64,000 nt of DNA from Pseudobdellovibrionaceae bacterium. Its GTDB lineage: Bacteria; Bdellovibrionota; Bdellovibrionia; Bdellovibrionales; Bdellovibrionaceae. Made by a program: the position numbers and the translations under genes. This document shows, piece after piece, positions 8,287 to 17,125 of the stretch; position 1 is the first letter of the stretch, and each line of letters starts with the position of its first letter. The stretch is taken from positions 1-64,000 of the forward strand of contig JAHBUS010000007.1 in assembly GCA_019637955.1 (NCBI GenBank), written 5' to 3'. Under the pieces are notes generated by a model. It had not been told where the DNA came from. It did not search any database and saw only the letters and a list, made by a program, of their open reading frames with translations.

Positions 8287-9080
8287 AGGCGCACTTTCAG
8301 GTCATCACCCTGTTTCCGTTGATGATCGAAACTCTCTTTGGCGAGGGCGTGGTCGGGCAGGCTCGAAAAAAAGGCCTCATCGACCTCTCGCTGATCAATC
8401 CGCGCGAATTTACCGAAGATGTCCACAAGACTGTGGATGACCGGCCCTTCGGCGGCGGTGACGGCATGATCGGCATGGCCGAGCCCTTGTGGCAGGCTTG
8501 GCAGAAGGCCCGCGCGCAGGACTCCGAAACCGAGCTCATCTACCTCTCGCCTCAAGGCGAGACTCTCACCGACACCCTGGTCAAAGAGTTGGCCCTTCGG
8601 CCCCGGCTCACGCTCTTGTGCGGCCGCTATGGCGGCGTCGATCAGCGATTGATCGAGAAGACAGGCGCGCGCGAGATCTCGATTGGCGATTACGTGCTCT
8701 CGGGCGGTGAGATCGGGGCGGCGGTTTTGATCGACACGATCTCGCGTCAGATCCCGGGCGTCTTGGGGCACGCGGATTCGGCCGTGAGGGAGTCGTTCGC
8801 GGGTGGCCTATTGGAGGCCCCTCAGTTCACGCGTCCTCGCGAATGGCAGGGGCTGTCGGTGCCCGAGATGCTCATGTCGGGCAATCACGCCAAGATTGAG
8901 GAGTGGCGGCGCTGGGTTTCGATCCTGGTGACCCTCGCCAAGCGTCCCGATCTTTCGAAGCTCGAGGAGTTGTCGCGCAAAGAGCGTCAGAAGCTGCGCC
9001 AATTCTTTGAGGGCTTGAGCGGTCAAGACAAAGTGCTTTTGGGGCTCGAGGACCTTGCCAGTGAAGAGCTGGATGGCTAA
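8283..9080 (+). CDS. trmD: tRNA (guanine(37)-N1)-methyltransferase TrmD
   Basis: TrmD places m1G at position 37 of tRNAs and prevents frameshifting. The 265-residue protein has the SPOUT trefoil-knot motifs: VDDRPFGGGDGMI, LLCGRYGGVDQRLIEK, and SIGDYVLSGGEIGAAVLID near residues 135-153. The C-terminal block contains SGNHAKIEEWRRW, shared by the family. It starts with GTG within the rimM stop codon. Confidence 0.97.
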   Translation: MKAHFQVITLFPLMIETLFGEGVVGQARKKGLIDLSLINPREFTEDVHKTVDDRPFGGGDGMIGMAEPLWQAWQKARAQDSETELIYLSPQGETLTDTLVKELALRPRLTLLCGRYGGVDQRLIEKTGAREISIGDYVLSGGEIGAAVLIDTISRQIPGVLGHADSAVRESFAGGLLEAPQFTRPREWQGLSVPEMLMSGNHAKIEEWRRWVSILVTLAKRPDLSKLEELSRKERQKLRQFFEGLSGQDKVLLGLEDLASEELDG

Positions 9081-9089
9081 AAGGTCCGC

Positions 9090-9668
9090 ATGAGCGCTGA
9101 CACCTACGTTCCCCGCATGGCCCTGGGCCTGCTTCATTACCCCATTAAAGACCGCAGCAAGAAGATCGTCGCGACCAATATCACCAACTTCGATATTCAC
9201 GACATCGCTCGCGCCTGCACGGTTTACGGCGTCGAACGCTACTACCTGATTCACCCGATGCAGGAGCAGCTGATGTTCGTGGACCGGGTTTTGGACCACT
9301 GGCGGCTGGGGGAGGGGGCGAAATTCAACCCGTCTCGCAAGCGCGCGCTCACCAACGTTCACACTGCCACCTCCTTTGAAGCAGCGGTGAAGGACTGGGG
9401 AGTCGATTGCCTGACCGTGGGAACGCACGCTCAGCCCGTTGAAGGGACTCTCCACTACACGATCCCGGCGCTCCGGGATGAAATGAGAGTCGCGAAAAAG
9501 CCCATTTTCCTGCTGTTTGGGACGGGTTCGGGAATGACGGACGAATACATGCAGGGACTGGATGCCGTGGTGGAGAGTATACGCGGTGCTCCGCCCCAGG
9601 ATTTTAGGCACCTTTCGGTCCGCTCAGCCGTGAGTATCTATCTTGACCGACTCATGGGGCCATGGTAA
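9090..9668 (+). CDS. SPOUT-like RNA methyltransferase (COG4752 / Methyltrn_RNA_4 family)
   Basis: This 192-residue protein resembles the uncharacterised SAM-dependent RNA methyltransferase family that sits beside trmD and rplS in many deltaproteobacteria. Seen here: ALLHYPI-like start (GLLHYPIKDRSKKIVATNITNFDIHDIAR), a knot-like C-terminal part with PIFLLFGTGSGMTDEYM and RHLSVRSAVSIYLDRL. The glycine-rich loop and final helix fit a SPOUT SAM site. Substrate RNA is unknown, although the neighbours point to tRNA or rRNA. It follows trmD by 9 bp. Confidence 0.8.
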   Translation: MSADTYVPRMALGLLHYPIKDRSKKIVATNITNFDIHDIARACTVYGVERYYLIHPMQEQLMFVDRVLDHWRLGEGAKFNPSRKRALTNVHTATSFEAAVKDWGVDCLTVGTHAQPVEGTLHYTIPALRDEMRVAKKPIFLLFGTGSGMTDEYMQGLDAVVESIRGAPPQDFRHLSVRSAVSIYLDRLMGPW

Positions 9669-9724
9669 CTGCTTTGGTTCGTTTTACCTAGATTAGGGAT
9701 TTTAAGGGATTAGAGAGGCATCAA

Positions 9725-10183
9725 ATGGCAGCACGCGGACAAGAATTGGTGAGAAACATCACCCTCAAAAACAAAAAAAGCGCACAGATCGCGACTTTCA
9801 CTCCTGGCGACACTGTGAACGTTTTCGTCAAAATTAAAGAGGGCGAGAAAGAACGCGTTCAGGTTTACAAAGGCATCGTGACCAAGCTTCAAGGTGCGGG
9901 TGCTTCGCGTTCGTTCACCGTTCGTAAAATTTCGGCGGGTGTTGGCGTTGAGAGAACCTTCCCCTTCGCAAGCCCTGCGGTTGACCGCGTTGAGCTCGTG
10001 AGCATCGGAACCGTTCGCCGCGCGAAACTCTACTACCTCCGCGAGCGCGAAGGTAAAGCGGCAAAAATCGAGTCCGAAATGGCGGCGACGCCTGCAGAAG
10101 GTTCGGCTCCTGCTACTGAAGGTGCTGAGGCGACTGAAGCCGCGGCGAAACCTGCGAAAAAGAAAAAAGAAGCCAAAGCTTAA
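9725..10183 (+). CDS. rplS: 50S ribosomal protein L19 with Ala/Lys-rich C-terminal tail
   Basis: The first ~115 residues are a normal L19 ([54 protein letters not shown]). L19 proteins are usually about 115-120 residues; this one is 152. The extra C-terminal ~35 residues are rich in Ala, Glu, Thr and finally Lys ([11 protein letters not shown]). The tail is unlikely to be folded. It is followed by a copy of the dispersed motif in reverse orientation and a strong terminator. Confidence 0.95.
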   Translation: MAARGQELVRNITLKNKKSAQIATFTPGDTVNVFVKIKEGEKERVQVYKGIVTKLQGAGASRSFTVRKISAGVGVERTFPFASPAVDRVELVSIGTVRRAKLYYLREREGKAAKIESEMAATPAEGSAPATEGAEATEAAAKPAKKKKEAKA

Positions 10184-10213
10184 TTTTCTGAATCGACATC
10201 CGAATTTCGATGT

Positions 10214-10240
10214 CCCCCGGCGCGGTCACACGCGCTCGTC
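10214..10240 (-). repeat. GACGA-stem-CGGGG dispersed motif, copy 2 (reverse)
   Basis: Read on the minus strand: GACGA, stem GCGCG / CGCGC with loop TGTGAC, then CGGGGG. It sits between the rplS stop and the rplS terminator, on the strand opposite to the genes. On the plus strand it is preceded by another inverted repeat, GACATC / GATGTC (10195-10213). Confidence 0.55.
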
Positions 10241-10245
10241 AATAA

Positions 10246-10276
10246 ACGGGAAGCCCACGCTTCCCGTTTTGTTTTT
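10246..10276 (+). terminator. rho-independent terminator after rplS
   Basis: A nine-base stem ACGGGAAGC / GCTTCCCGT with loop CCAC, followed by TTTT, G and six more T. It closes the rpsP-rplS transcript before rnhB. Confidence 0.92.
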
Positions 10277-10297
10277 TGTGATCTAGACTTTTCGAGC

Positions 10298-10954
10298 ATG
10301 CTTCATCTGAAAAAAGCCACTTCATCAAAAGCAAAACTCCTCGCGCTTGAGTTCGAGCCCGTGGATTGGAAAGTCTTAGGACCCGGGCCCATCATCGGTG
10401 TCGATGAGGTGGGACGCGGTTGCTTGGCTGGCCCCGTGGTCGCGGGCGCGGCCCTCTTGCGTTCGGAAGAGGGCCTTGAGTTCTTGACCGACTCCAAGCT
10501 TTTGTCCGAGAAGCAGCGTGAAGAGTACGCCCCTCTCATCGAGCAGGCTCATTGGGTGGGGATCGGTGTTGCAAGCGTAGAGGAGATCGACTCGATCAAC
10601 ATTCTTCAGGCGAGTTTGTTGGCGATGAGGCGAGCGGTTGAAGAGCTCGAAAAAAAGATGAACGCGAAGGCGGGACACGTCTTGATCGACGGGAACAAAG
10701 CGATCCCGCGGTTTCAGCGCCGACAGACGACCTTTATCAAAGGCGATCTGCGCGTGGCGCCGATCTCGGCGGCCGCCATTGTCGCGAAGGTGTTCCGCGA
10801 TCGGATGATGCGCGAACTCGGGGGGCAGTTTCCTCACTATGGATTCGAGAGTCATAAAGGCTATGCCAGCCCCGTCCATAAAAAAGCCATCGCGGACCAC
10901 GGTCCGTGCCTCTGGCACCGCAAAACGTTTGCGGGCGTCAAAGAACACCTCTAA
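10298..10954 (+). CDS. rnhB: ribonuclease HII
   Basis: RNase HII cuts RNA in RNA-DNA hybrids and removes misincorporated ribonucleotides. The 218-residue protein has the catalytic start [20 protein letters not shown] at about residues 32-51 (Asp-Glu pair), HVLIDGNK near 127-134 and [15 protein letters not shown] near 186-200. The N-terminal ~30 residues precede the usual domain start. Length is normal. Confidence 0.96.
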   Translation: MLHLKKATSSKAKLLALEFEPVDWKVLGPGPIIGVDEVGRGCLAGPVVAGAALLRSEEGLEFLTDSKLLSEKQREEYAPLIEQAHWVGIGVASVEEIDSINILQASLLAMRRAVEELEKKMNAKAGHVLIDGNKAIPRFQRRQTTFIKGDLRVAPISAAAIVAKVFRDRMMRELGGQFPHYGFESHKGYASPVHKKAIADHGPCLWHRKTFAGVKEHL

Positions 10955-10964
10955 ATCCCGAGTT

Positions 10965-11300
10965 TTGGGTCCCCATGCTCCGGCCTTCTTGCGCGCGCGT
11001 GCGCTCGAAGAGCGGGTGCTCGAGGCGTCGCTCAAGCGGGGCGCCAAGCTCGTCGCCCGCAATATCGAGATCGCGGGTGTCGAGGTCGATTTGATCATCG
11101 AGAAGAATCGCGAGCTCCATTTGATCGAGATCAAGTCGCTGCAAAGCCTCGACTATCTCGAAAGACGGGTCACGCCTAGTCAGCGCGAGCGGCTCCGGCG
11201 GGCGCTCCGCGCGCTTCTCGAGCAAGGTCACCAGGCTCGCGCGCACCTCGCCTTGGTGCTGCCAGACCGGATCAAAATTCTAGCCGATTTTTTTGTCTGA
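10965..11300 (+). CDS. UPF0102 / YraN family nuclease-fold protein
   Basis: The product resembles the YraN (UPF0102) family: LEASLKRGAKLVARNIEIAG, then VEVDLIIEK and LHLIEIKSL. That is the D...ExK core of the restriction-endonuclease-like fold, here with VEVDLI where GEIDLI is usual. Function in the cell is unclear. The open frame extends upstream inside rnhB to ATGs at 10839 and 10863, but those would add an out-of-frame basic tail and about 90 bp of overlap. The TTG at 10965 gives 111 residues, the normal family length, but has no clear ribosome-binding site. Start uncertain. Confidence 0.72.
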   Translation: MGPHAPAFLRARALEERVLEASLKRGAKLVARNIEIAGVEVDLIIEKNRELHLIEIKSLQSLDYLERRVTPSQRERLRRALRALLEQGHQARAHLALVLPDRIKILADFFV

Positions 11301-11304
11301 GATC

Positions 11305-11330
11305 GACGAGTGCGCGTCCGCGCGCCGGGG
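11305..11330 (+). repeat. GACGA-stem-CGGGG dispersed motif, copy 3
   Basis: GACGA, stem GTGCGC / GCGCGC with a G-T pair and loop GTCC, then CGGGG. It begins right after the yraN stop codon and is the first unit of a 32-bp tandem repeat. Confidence 0.6.
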
Positions 11331-11336
11331 CAAATC

Positions 11337-11356
11337 GACGAGTGCGCGTCCGCGCG
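11337..11356 (+). repeat. GACGA-stem dispersed motif, copy 4 (truncated tandem unit)
   Basis: The second unit repeats the first exactly through the 3' stem arm, then diverges where CGGGG is expected, because it runs into the stop codon of lptD on the opposite strand (11357-11359). The two units lie 32 bp apart in the gap between convergent yraN and lptD. Confidence 0.55.
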
Positions 11357-13792
11357 CTAGAATCCGAAGCTGTCGAGAAGGCTTTCGGGGAGAGTCGGTC
11401 GTTTTTGGCCGTCCCAGATAAAATCGAAATTGAGCTTGAAGTTGTTGTCGCCGCCGGTGATTCGGTACTGCTGGATGGTGAAGTACCAACAGTCGCCCGG
11501 AAGTTTGACTTGGGCGCCGTAGCCGTACGACTTGAATTGGCGTTCATTGTCGCGGGCCGCGACGCTGTTGTCGTACACAATGCGGCCGAGCAGCTCGAGG
11601 TATGAAAAATTCTTGCGGACCGAAAAGCTGTAGTCATCGGTCTTGTTGATCGCGTTGACGTCTTGTCCGGGGGCGATGTCATTGTACTGACTGAGGTAAC
11701 CGAACTCGATGAAGTCGTTCGCGGCATTGAGGAGACGGATGCGCGTCGACGAGTTCGTGACGTTCTGATAGCGGTAGTAGTTGGCCTTTTGGTAGATGCG
11801 AACATAGTCAAAGTTCACGTTTAAATCCGAGAGAAGGTCCGACCAGGGCTGTTTGCGGCGCTCGTCGATATTGCTCTCGGCTTGATAGAAGTCGTAGGAC
11901 TGGGCGAGGCGCCACGAAACCGCTTGGCGGTACTCGGGGTTGCCGCGCACCCAGCGTTTTTGGATGAGCCGGTTGGTCAGCGCGAACGTCATCAATTTGC
12001 GGTCGTAGACGCGGTCATTGTAATCAAACTGAAAGCCGTAGGGACCATTGATATCGGAATCCGAAATGTTTTCCTGCGAGAAAAATGGAGTCTCTTGATC
12101 CGCGCCGAAGAAAGGGTGGGCCGGGTGAGAGATCCAAGGAATGGTCGTGAATTTAAGCTCCGGCTGAATTTCGTGCTTCATGCGTTCAAAGCTGCCGGGG
12201 CTTTGATTGCCGTAGATCCGTGAGAAGAGCGATCGTGCCGAGATCTCGGCGCGCAGGTAGCGCCGGGTGTTGGTCAGTTCATTGCCCACGTTGAAGTAAT
12301 ACTGCGTCTCGCGGTAAGACACCTTCGGGAGGAGATCGAGCGAGTCGGCGATTTTAATCGGGCGGTAGAGCGAGGCCTGCGCATCGAGGCGCTGACCGGT
12401 GCGGATCAAATCTTTGGTGGGATCGTACTCGCCGTCGCGCACACGGCGGCAATTGGGGTTGTTGTACCAGGCATTGCCAGCGCACCCGCCATTTTCGAGG
12501 TAACGATCATTCACCCCGTTGGGATTGTAGGCGGCGTTCATGTCATCATAGGCGAACTCCGACCGCGCAAAGTTCACGTAATTCACATCGGCCGAGTACA
12601 AGAAGCCGGTGGAGCCTAGGCGGGTCATGGCCTGCGAAAAGCGAAGTTCCGGAAAGCGGTGAACGGCGTCACTGTTGCCGGCCAAGGGATTGGCCTGCAT
12701 CAGATTCACGTAATAAGACGCGTCGATCGAGTAGTGTTGGGAGCGGTTGTTCTTCGTGAGCGACGCGCGATTTTCCATCGCCGAATCGCCATGATTTCGC
12801 GTTTCGAGAGGGAAGTCTTTGGGGTATTGCAAGTCGCTCGCATTGTTGAGTTGCATGCGCTGCACGTACCCTTCGGGCATTTCGTAAAAGTGTTCGTAAC
12901 GCATAAACCACCGGTCGATGGTCTCATCGCGCTCGCTGGCCGTGCGGTAGTCGTTGAGGCGGCGCTCAGACGAGAACACGCGGTCACTGAGTGAGCCGAC
13001 GTCGAGTTCGCCGTAGCTGCTCTCGCTCAAGGCGTAACGGTAGTTGACGAGCGTCTTGAAGCCACGGAGTTCGTAATTCTTAAACGTCCACGTCGAATCG
13101 GTCGAACGCGACATCGCCCAGAAAAACCCTTCCGAAAGCGTTAGACCCCCGGAGTCCGAGACTTCAAACTCGGGCGTGAGCAGCCCGGTCTGGCGGTCGG
13201 ATTTCAGGGGCACGACCAGGTAGGGAAGCCAGATAAACGGAAAGCCGCCCACGCGCAGGAATGAATTTTTAATGTAGGCGTAGCCGCCGAGCTCGGCACG
13301 GATCTTTTGCCCCGAGAAACTCCAAGATTCGGGACAGTTCGTGCATGTCGTGAACTTCGCGCCTTCGGCCAGGTAATCGGATTCGCTCAGGCGCGTGATG
13401 AGCCGGCCTTCAACGTAGACGTTGCCGGACTGAACGTACCCGCCGTAAATCACGCCGGTGTTGGACTCGTAGTCCAGGTACACGCGCTCGCCGCCGGCGG
13501 TGGCCTTGGGGCCGACCACGAGCACCTCGCCCATGGCATCAATGGTTTTTGCGCGGAAATTGATGCGCGCCGATTGGCAGGACAAGTGCTGATCCTTGAA
13601 AATGATCTGCACGTTGCCGCGCAGATCCAGCGTGTCAGCCTCGTTGTCCCGGTCCGATTCGTCGGCGCTCATCGAAAGGCCACGCATCGAGGTCATCGCC
13701 GAAGGGCTTTGCGCATGGGCGACCGGGGCCCAGGTGAGCGAGGGCAGAGCAGCGACGAAGAAAAAAAGAACAAAACGGATCGACAAACTCAT
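11357..13792 (-). CDS. lptD: LPS-assembly protein LptD
   Basis: LptD is the outer-membrane beta-barrel that inserts lipopolysaccharide with LptE. The 811-residue protein starts with a signal peptide (residues 1-28, ending PVAHAQ). An OstA/LptA-like domain follows (DTLDLRGNVQIIFKDQHLSCQSARINF), then the conserved TTCTNCPESWSFSGQKI with the redox-active-type cysteines, and GGFPFIWLPYLVVPLKSDRQTG at the start of the barrel. The ATG at 13792 overlaps the TGA of the upstream cyclase gene; an upstream start at 13825 would place the signal sequence internally. It is convergent with yraN. Confidence 0.94.
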   Translation of the reverse strand: MSLSIRFVLFFFVAALPSLTWAPVAHAQSPSAMTSMRGLSMSADESDRDNEADTLDLRGNVQIIFKDQHLSCQSARINFRAKTIDAMGEVLVVGPKATAGGERVYLDYESNTGVIYGGYVQSGNVYVEGRLITRLSESDYLAEGAKFTTCTNCPESWSFSGQKIRAELGGYAYIKNSFLRVGGFPFIWLPYLVVPLKSDRQTGLLTPEFEVSDSGGLTLSEGFFWAMSRSTDSTWTFKNYELRGFKTLVNYRYALSESSYGELDVGSLSDRVFSSERRLNDYRTASERDETIDRWFMRYEHFYEMPEGYVQRMQLNNASDLQYPKDFPLETRNHGDSAMENRASLTKNNRSQHYSIDASYYVNLMQANPLAGNSDAVHRFPELRFSQAMTRLGSTGFLYSADVNYVNFARSEFAYDDMNAAYNPNGVNDRYLENGGCAGNAWYNNPNCRRVRDGEYDPTKDLIRTGQRLDAQASLYRPIKIADSLDLLPKVSYRETQYYFNVGNELTNTRRYLRAEISARSLFSRIYGNQSPGSFERMKHEIQPELKFTTIPWISHPAHPFFGADQETPFFSQENISDSDINGPYGFQFDYNDRVYDRKLMTFALTNRLIQKRWVRGNPEYRQAVSWRLAQSYDFYQAESNIDERRKQPWSDLLSDLNVNFDYVRIYQKANYYRYQNVTNSSTRIRLLNAANDFIEFGYLSQYNDIAPGQDVNAINKTDDYSFSVRKNFSYLELLGRIVYDNSVAARDNERQFKSYGYGAQVKLPGDCWYFTIQQYRITGGDNNFKLNFDFIWDGQKRPTLPESLLDSFGF

Positions 13793-16605
13793 CACTTCGT
13801 TTTCATCACGTAAACGCCGTCCCATTCCGGCGGCGGCGGTTCTTTCACGTATTCAGCGCAGCGCTCGATGTAAATTTCCGACACCGGGTCTCCGGGCCGC
13901 GCCAATAAAGCTTCTTGGAATTTGATCCCGGCCTCTTCAAATTTGCGGGCATGGTAGAGCTCGAAGCCCTCCTGGAACCGCGGCAGGCAGCCCGTCCAGT
14001 CATGACCCGGTTTGCCTTCGCAAATCAATTCGAAGATGCGGATGGGTTCGTTCTTCCCTTTGACTTTCACCCAGTCCAGCTCGCGCGCGGTGAAGGCGTC
14101 TTTCACTTCGGCGTAGGTGAACTGGCTGATGACGATGCGCACACCGTACTCCTTGGTCACGCCTTCGAGCCGCGAGCCCAGGTTCACGCCGTCGCCCATC
14201 ACGGTGTAGTTGCGGACGATGTCCGAGCCCATATTGCCCACACTCATATCCGAAGTATTGATGCCGATCCCGATATCGATATCCGGCAGGCCCTGTTCTT
14301 TGAACTGCTTTTGGATCTCTTTGAGTTTCTCAATCGATTGAAGTGCGCACCGGCAGGCGTACTTGGCATGATCAGGGTAAGCGATCGGAGCGCCGAAAAA
14401 CGCCATCACGGCATCGCCGATGTATTTGTCGAGCGTTCCGCGATTGGCGAAGACGATGTTCGTCATCGGGGTTAGATACTTATTCAAAACATCGGACAAG
14501 ACTTGCGGGTCGAGCTTTTCAGAGATCGTGGTAAAGCCGCGCACGTCCGAGAAGAAGACCGTCATGCGCTGTTTTTTTCCGCCGAGTTCGATGTTCTCGG
14601 GGGCTTTTAAAATCTCGTCGACGACCGCGGGAGAGACGTATTTTGCGAACGTGCTCTTCAAGTGCCGTTTGTTGCGCTCTTCGGTGAAGTACTTGTAAAG
14701 GGTGAGGAACAGGTAGACGCTCATCACCAGCAAGGCGGGGAGGGCCATGGTGGCGACGATGCCTTTGCGCAGGAGCCACTGGTCGACGAAGACCAAAAAG
14801 GTCTCGGCGAGCAGCGTGACGACGAAGCCAAGAAGGGCCCCCGACTGCGCCACCGCGAAGCTCAAGAGCAAGCCGAAGAAGATCAGAGCCCACGTCATTT
14901 TGATCTCTTCTTGGTTGTCGACGCGCAAGAAGCTGCCATCGAAAAGATTGGCCAAAACGGTCAAATGCGTTTCGGGACCGGGGTAGTTTTTTTCAAAAGG
15001 CGTGACGCGAAGGTCGTAAACGCCGATGGCCGTGGCGCCAAATAAAAATGTTTTGTCCTTGATGAAGTCGGCTTTTTTCACTTCGACTTCTTTTTCAACG
15101 AAGCGTTTGATCTCGGGCTCCCAAACGCGCTCGAGGATCTTCATCGTGGGCCGGTCATTCAAAATTTCTTTCGCCGGAACGTAGGGAAACATGCGCGTGC
15201 CACCGGCATAGTTGATTTTCAGCCGCCCTTGGCCGTCCACGGGGATGTTCATGACCGGCGCGCCATCTTTGTTGATATCCTTGACCGTGAAGGACGAAAT
15301 CTTTTTTTGGAGCGGGTCCTTGGGATCGTAGTCGATTTCGACTTCGGCTTGGTACCCCGGGTGCGCGGCCAAGTAGGTCTGCAGGGCCAAGGACGGGATG
15401 AAGCTGACGCCCAGACGGTTGCCGGTGCGGCTGAAGAGTGGGTTGTTGCGGATCTTGCCGTCATTGTCTTGAACGGCATGAAAGGACGCGGTGTAGATCG
15501 CGGGTTCCTGGATTTGATCGATGTTGATCGTCCACGACAAGAACTGAGGCATGGGATAATCCAGAACTTTGCGCGTAAAAGTGGTGGTGGCGGCTTTACC
15601 GTCAAGACCTTGCAGCGTTTTGTTGCTCGCCGCAATTTGTCCGAAGAAGTTTTCGGACATGGGTCCGAATTCGTCCTGCGACGTCAGCCAGCGGTCGCAG
15701 TAGGTCATGATCGAACTGTCGACCATGTACTTCAGTTTTTTGCGCTCTTGCTCCGTCAACTGATTCTCGCCCGTTTTTTTGAATTCGTCCCTCAGAGCTT
15801 CGGCGACGGTTTTCTTTTCGACTTCGGCGAAAATGGGCGTGAAGAGCTTGCTAAAATCCACGGACTCGAAAAGGTCGGTGTTGTCCACGACGACGAAGCT
15901 GATGTTTTCGATCTTGATGAATTTTGATGAGTTGGCCCGCTGAAAGGCCTCGTTGCGGCAGTAGTCCGAGTACGCCGAGTGTCGGTTTTCGGTGTGCTCT
16001 TCGGGGAACGCGCCCAGAACGATGCGCTCTTTGTTGTTTTCGATGGATTGCGCCAAAGACCGGTCGGGATTGGACTTGGCTTTTTCTTCTTCGAGGACCG
16101 CTTTGATATCGGGCGGCATCGACGGGAATCGCGACTCAATTTTTTGCACGGTTTCCAGGCGCACGTCCTCTTGAGGTTCGGCGAACACGATGTCGAAGCC
16201 AATGGCGCGCGCGCCGTACTTGTTCATCTCGTCAACGACGTGCGAGATCTTTTCGCGGCTCCAGGGCCAGCGTCCGACCTCTTCGATGGAGCGGTCGTCC
16301 ACGGTGAGCAAGGCGACCGGCGCCTCGCTCTTGCGCTCGCCGCGAAGAAGAAAGCGGGTGTCGGTCAAAAGAAAATCAAGACCTTCCACCGCGCGGAAGA
16401 TCGTCGTCGTGATCTTGCCATCGCCCAGGTCGATTTTGTTTTGATTGCGAACGAAGTAGAAGGTGCGGGCAAAAAAGACGAAAGCGGCCGTGATCACGAT
16501 GCCCACGAAGAAGGGCGACTTCACGAATTCGATGACCCGGACCAAGGCCGGATGCAGGGGCGCCGGCTTTTTGTCTTTCTTCACGGTGATTTTGGACTCG
16601 GTCAT
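13792..16605 (-). CDS. CHASE2-domain adenylate cyclase (class III), large
   Basis: A 937-residue membrane cyclase. One N-terminal helix (about 30-52) precedes an extracytoplasmic CHASE2 sensor (LLTVDDRSIEEVGRWPWSREK near 100; LFGATAIGVYDLRVTPF near 540). Three helices near 575-670 follow, then a class III catalytic domain. Both metal Asp are present (FFSDVRGFT and YIGDAVMAFFGAP). The Lys of DKYIGD and the Asp of MGDGVN fit ATP rather than GTP as substrate, and NLGSRLE supplies the transition-state Asn and Arg. A ~75-residue TPR-like tail ends the protein. CHASE2 cyclases are often shorter; the sensor carries long insertions. It is coupled to lptD by an ATGA overlap, linking an envelope sensor with LPS transport. 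Confidence 0.92.
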   Translation of the reverse strand: MTESKITVKKDKKPAPLHPALVRVIEFVKSPFFVGIVITAAFVFFARTFYFVRNQNKIDLGDGKITTTIFRAVEGLDFLLTDTRFLLRGERKSEAPVALLTVDDRSIEEVGRWPWSREKISHVVDEMNKYGARAIGFDIVFAEPQEDVRLETVQKIESRFPSMPPDIKAVLEEEKAKSNPDRSLAQSIENNKERIVLGAFPEEHTENRHSAYSDYCRNEAFQRANSSKFIKIENISFVVVDNTDLFESVDFSKLFTPIFAEVEKKTVAEALRDEFKKTGENQLTEQERKKLKYMVDSSIMTYCDRWLTSQDEFGPMSENFFGQIAASNKTLQGLDGKAATTTFTRKVLDYPMPQFLSWTINIDQIQEPAIYTASFHAVQDNDGKIRNNPLFSRTGNRLGVSFIPSLALQTYLAAHPGYQAEVEIDYDPKDPLQKKISSFTVKDINKDGAPVMNIPVDGQGRLKINYAGGTRMFPYVPAKEILNDRPTMKILERVWEPEIKRFVEKEVEVKKADFIKDKTFLFGATAIGVYDLRVTPFEKNYPGPETHLTVLANLFDGSFLRVDNQEEIKMTWALIFFGLLLSFAVAQSGALLGFVVTLLAETFLVFVDQWLLRKGIVATMALPALLVMSVYLFLTLYKYFTEERNKRHLKSTFAKYVSPAVVDEILKAPENIELGGKKQRMTVFFSDVRGFTTISEKLDPQVLSDVLNKYLTPMTNIVFANRGTLDKYIGDAVMAFFGAPIAYPDHAKYACRCALQSIEKLKEIQKQFKEQGLPDIDIGIGINTSDMSVGNMGSDIVRNYTVMGDGVNLGSRLEGVTKEYGVRIVISQFTYAEVKDAFTARELDWVKVKGKNEPIRIFELICEGKPGHDWTGCLPRFQEGFELYHARKFEEAGIKFQEALLARPGDPVSEIYIERCAEYVKEPPPPEWDGVYVMKTK

Positions 16606-16729
16606 CCCACTTCCTTCATCTGATCGGCTGACAGGCTAAAGTCTACGGACGAAGGGCCTCGATGTAAATCTCGACTCTCGAGATGGGGGGTGTCATCCGA
16701 AACGATTCTTGATCAGGAGGATTTCAGGC

Positions 16730-17125
16730 ATGGAAGCTCAAGTGAAGCGTCATGGGGACATTACCGTTATTTCGATCCGCGGAGCCCTCACGATTGAGGA
16801 GACTCAGCCGTTTCGAGAGGCCTGCCTGAAGCATTTTTCCGGTCAAAAAGTCATTTTCAATATGGCACAGGCAAACTTTGTTGGATCAACGGGTTTGCAG
16901 GCCTTTTTGGAGACTTTGAAGGCCTTCGATGCGGGATCCGAACATGGCGTGCGCGTCGTGGGGGCGAAAAGCGAGTTTCGCCGCATGATTTCAAGCCTCG
17001 AGGCGCGTCGGATTGAATTTTTCGAACAAGAGGCCCCCGCAATTAAAGAGTGGCCTCTCCTTTGCGAAGCTGGTTTAGCTTCGCACTCAATTCTTGATTC
17101 AACTTCTCTAGAGACTGAAGAGTGA
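16730..17125 (+). CDS. STAS-domain protein (anti-sigma factor antagonist-like)
   Basis: A 131-residue single STAS domain (MEAQVKRHGDITVISIRGAL, then QANFVGSTGLQAFLETL near residues 48-64). The Ser of VGSTGL is at the position phosphorylated by anti-sigma kinases in SpoIIAA/RsbV proteins. The family acts by partner switching, and no kinase or sigma factor gene is adjacent. An AGGAGG site lies about 9 nt before the ATG at 16730; a start at 16709 would precede this site. The last 83 bp overlap the 3' end of the convergent coiled-coil gene. Confidence 0.85.
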   Translation: MEAQVKRHGDITVISIRGALTIEETQPFREACLKHFSGQKVIFNMAQANFVGSTGLQAFLETLKAFDAGSEHGVRVVGAKSEFRRMISSLEARRIEFFEQEAPAIKEWPLLCEAGLASHSILDSTSLETEE

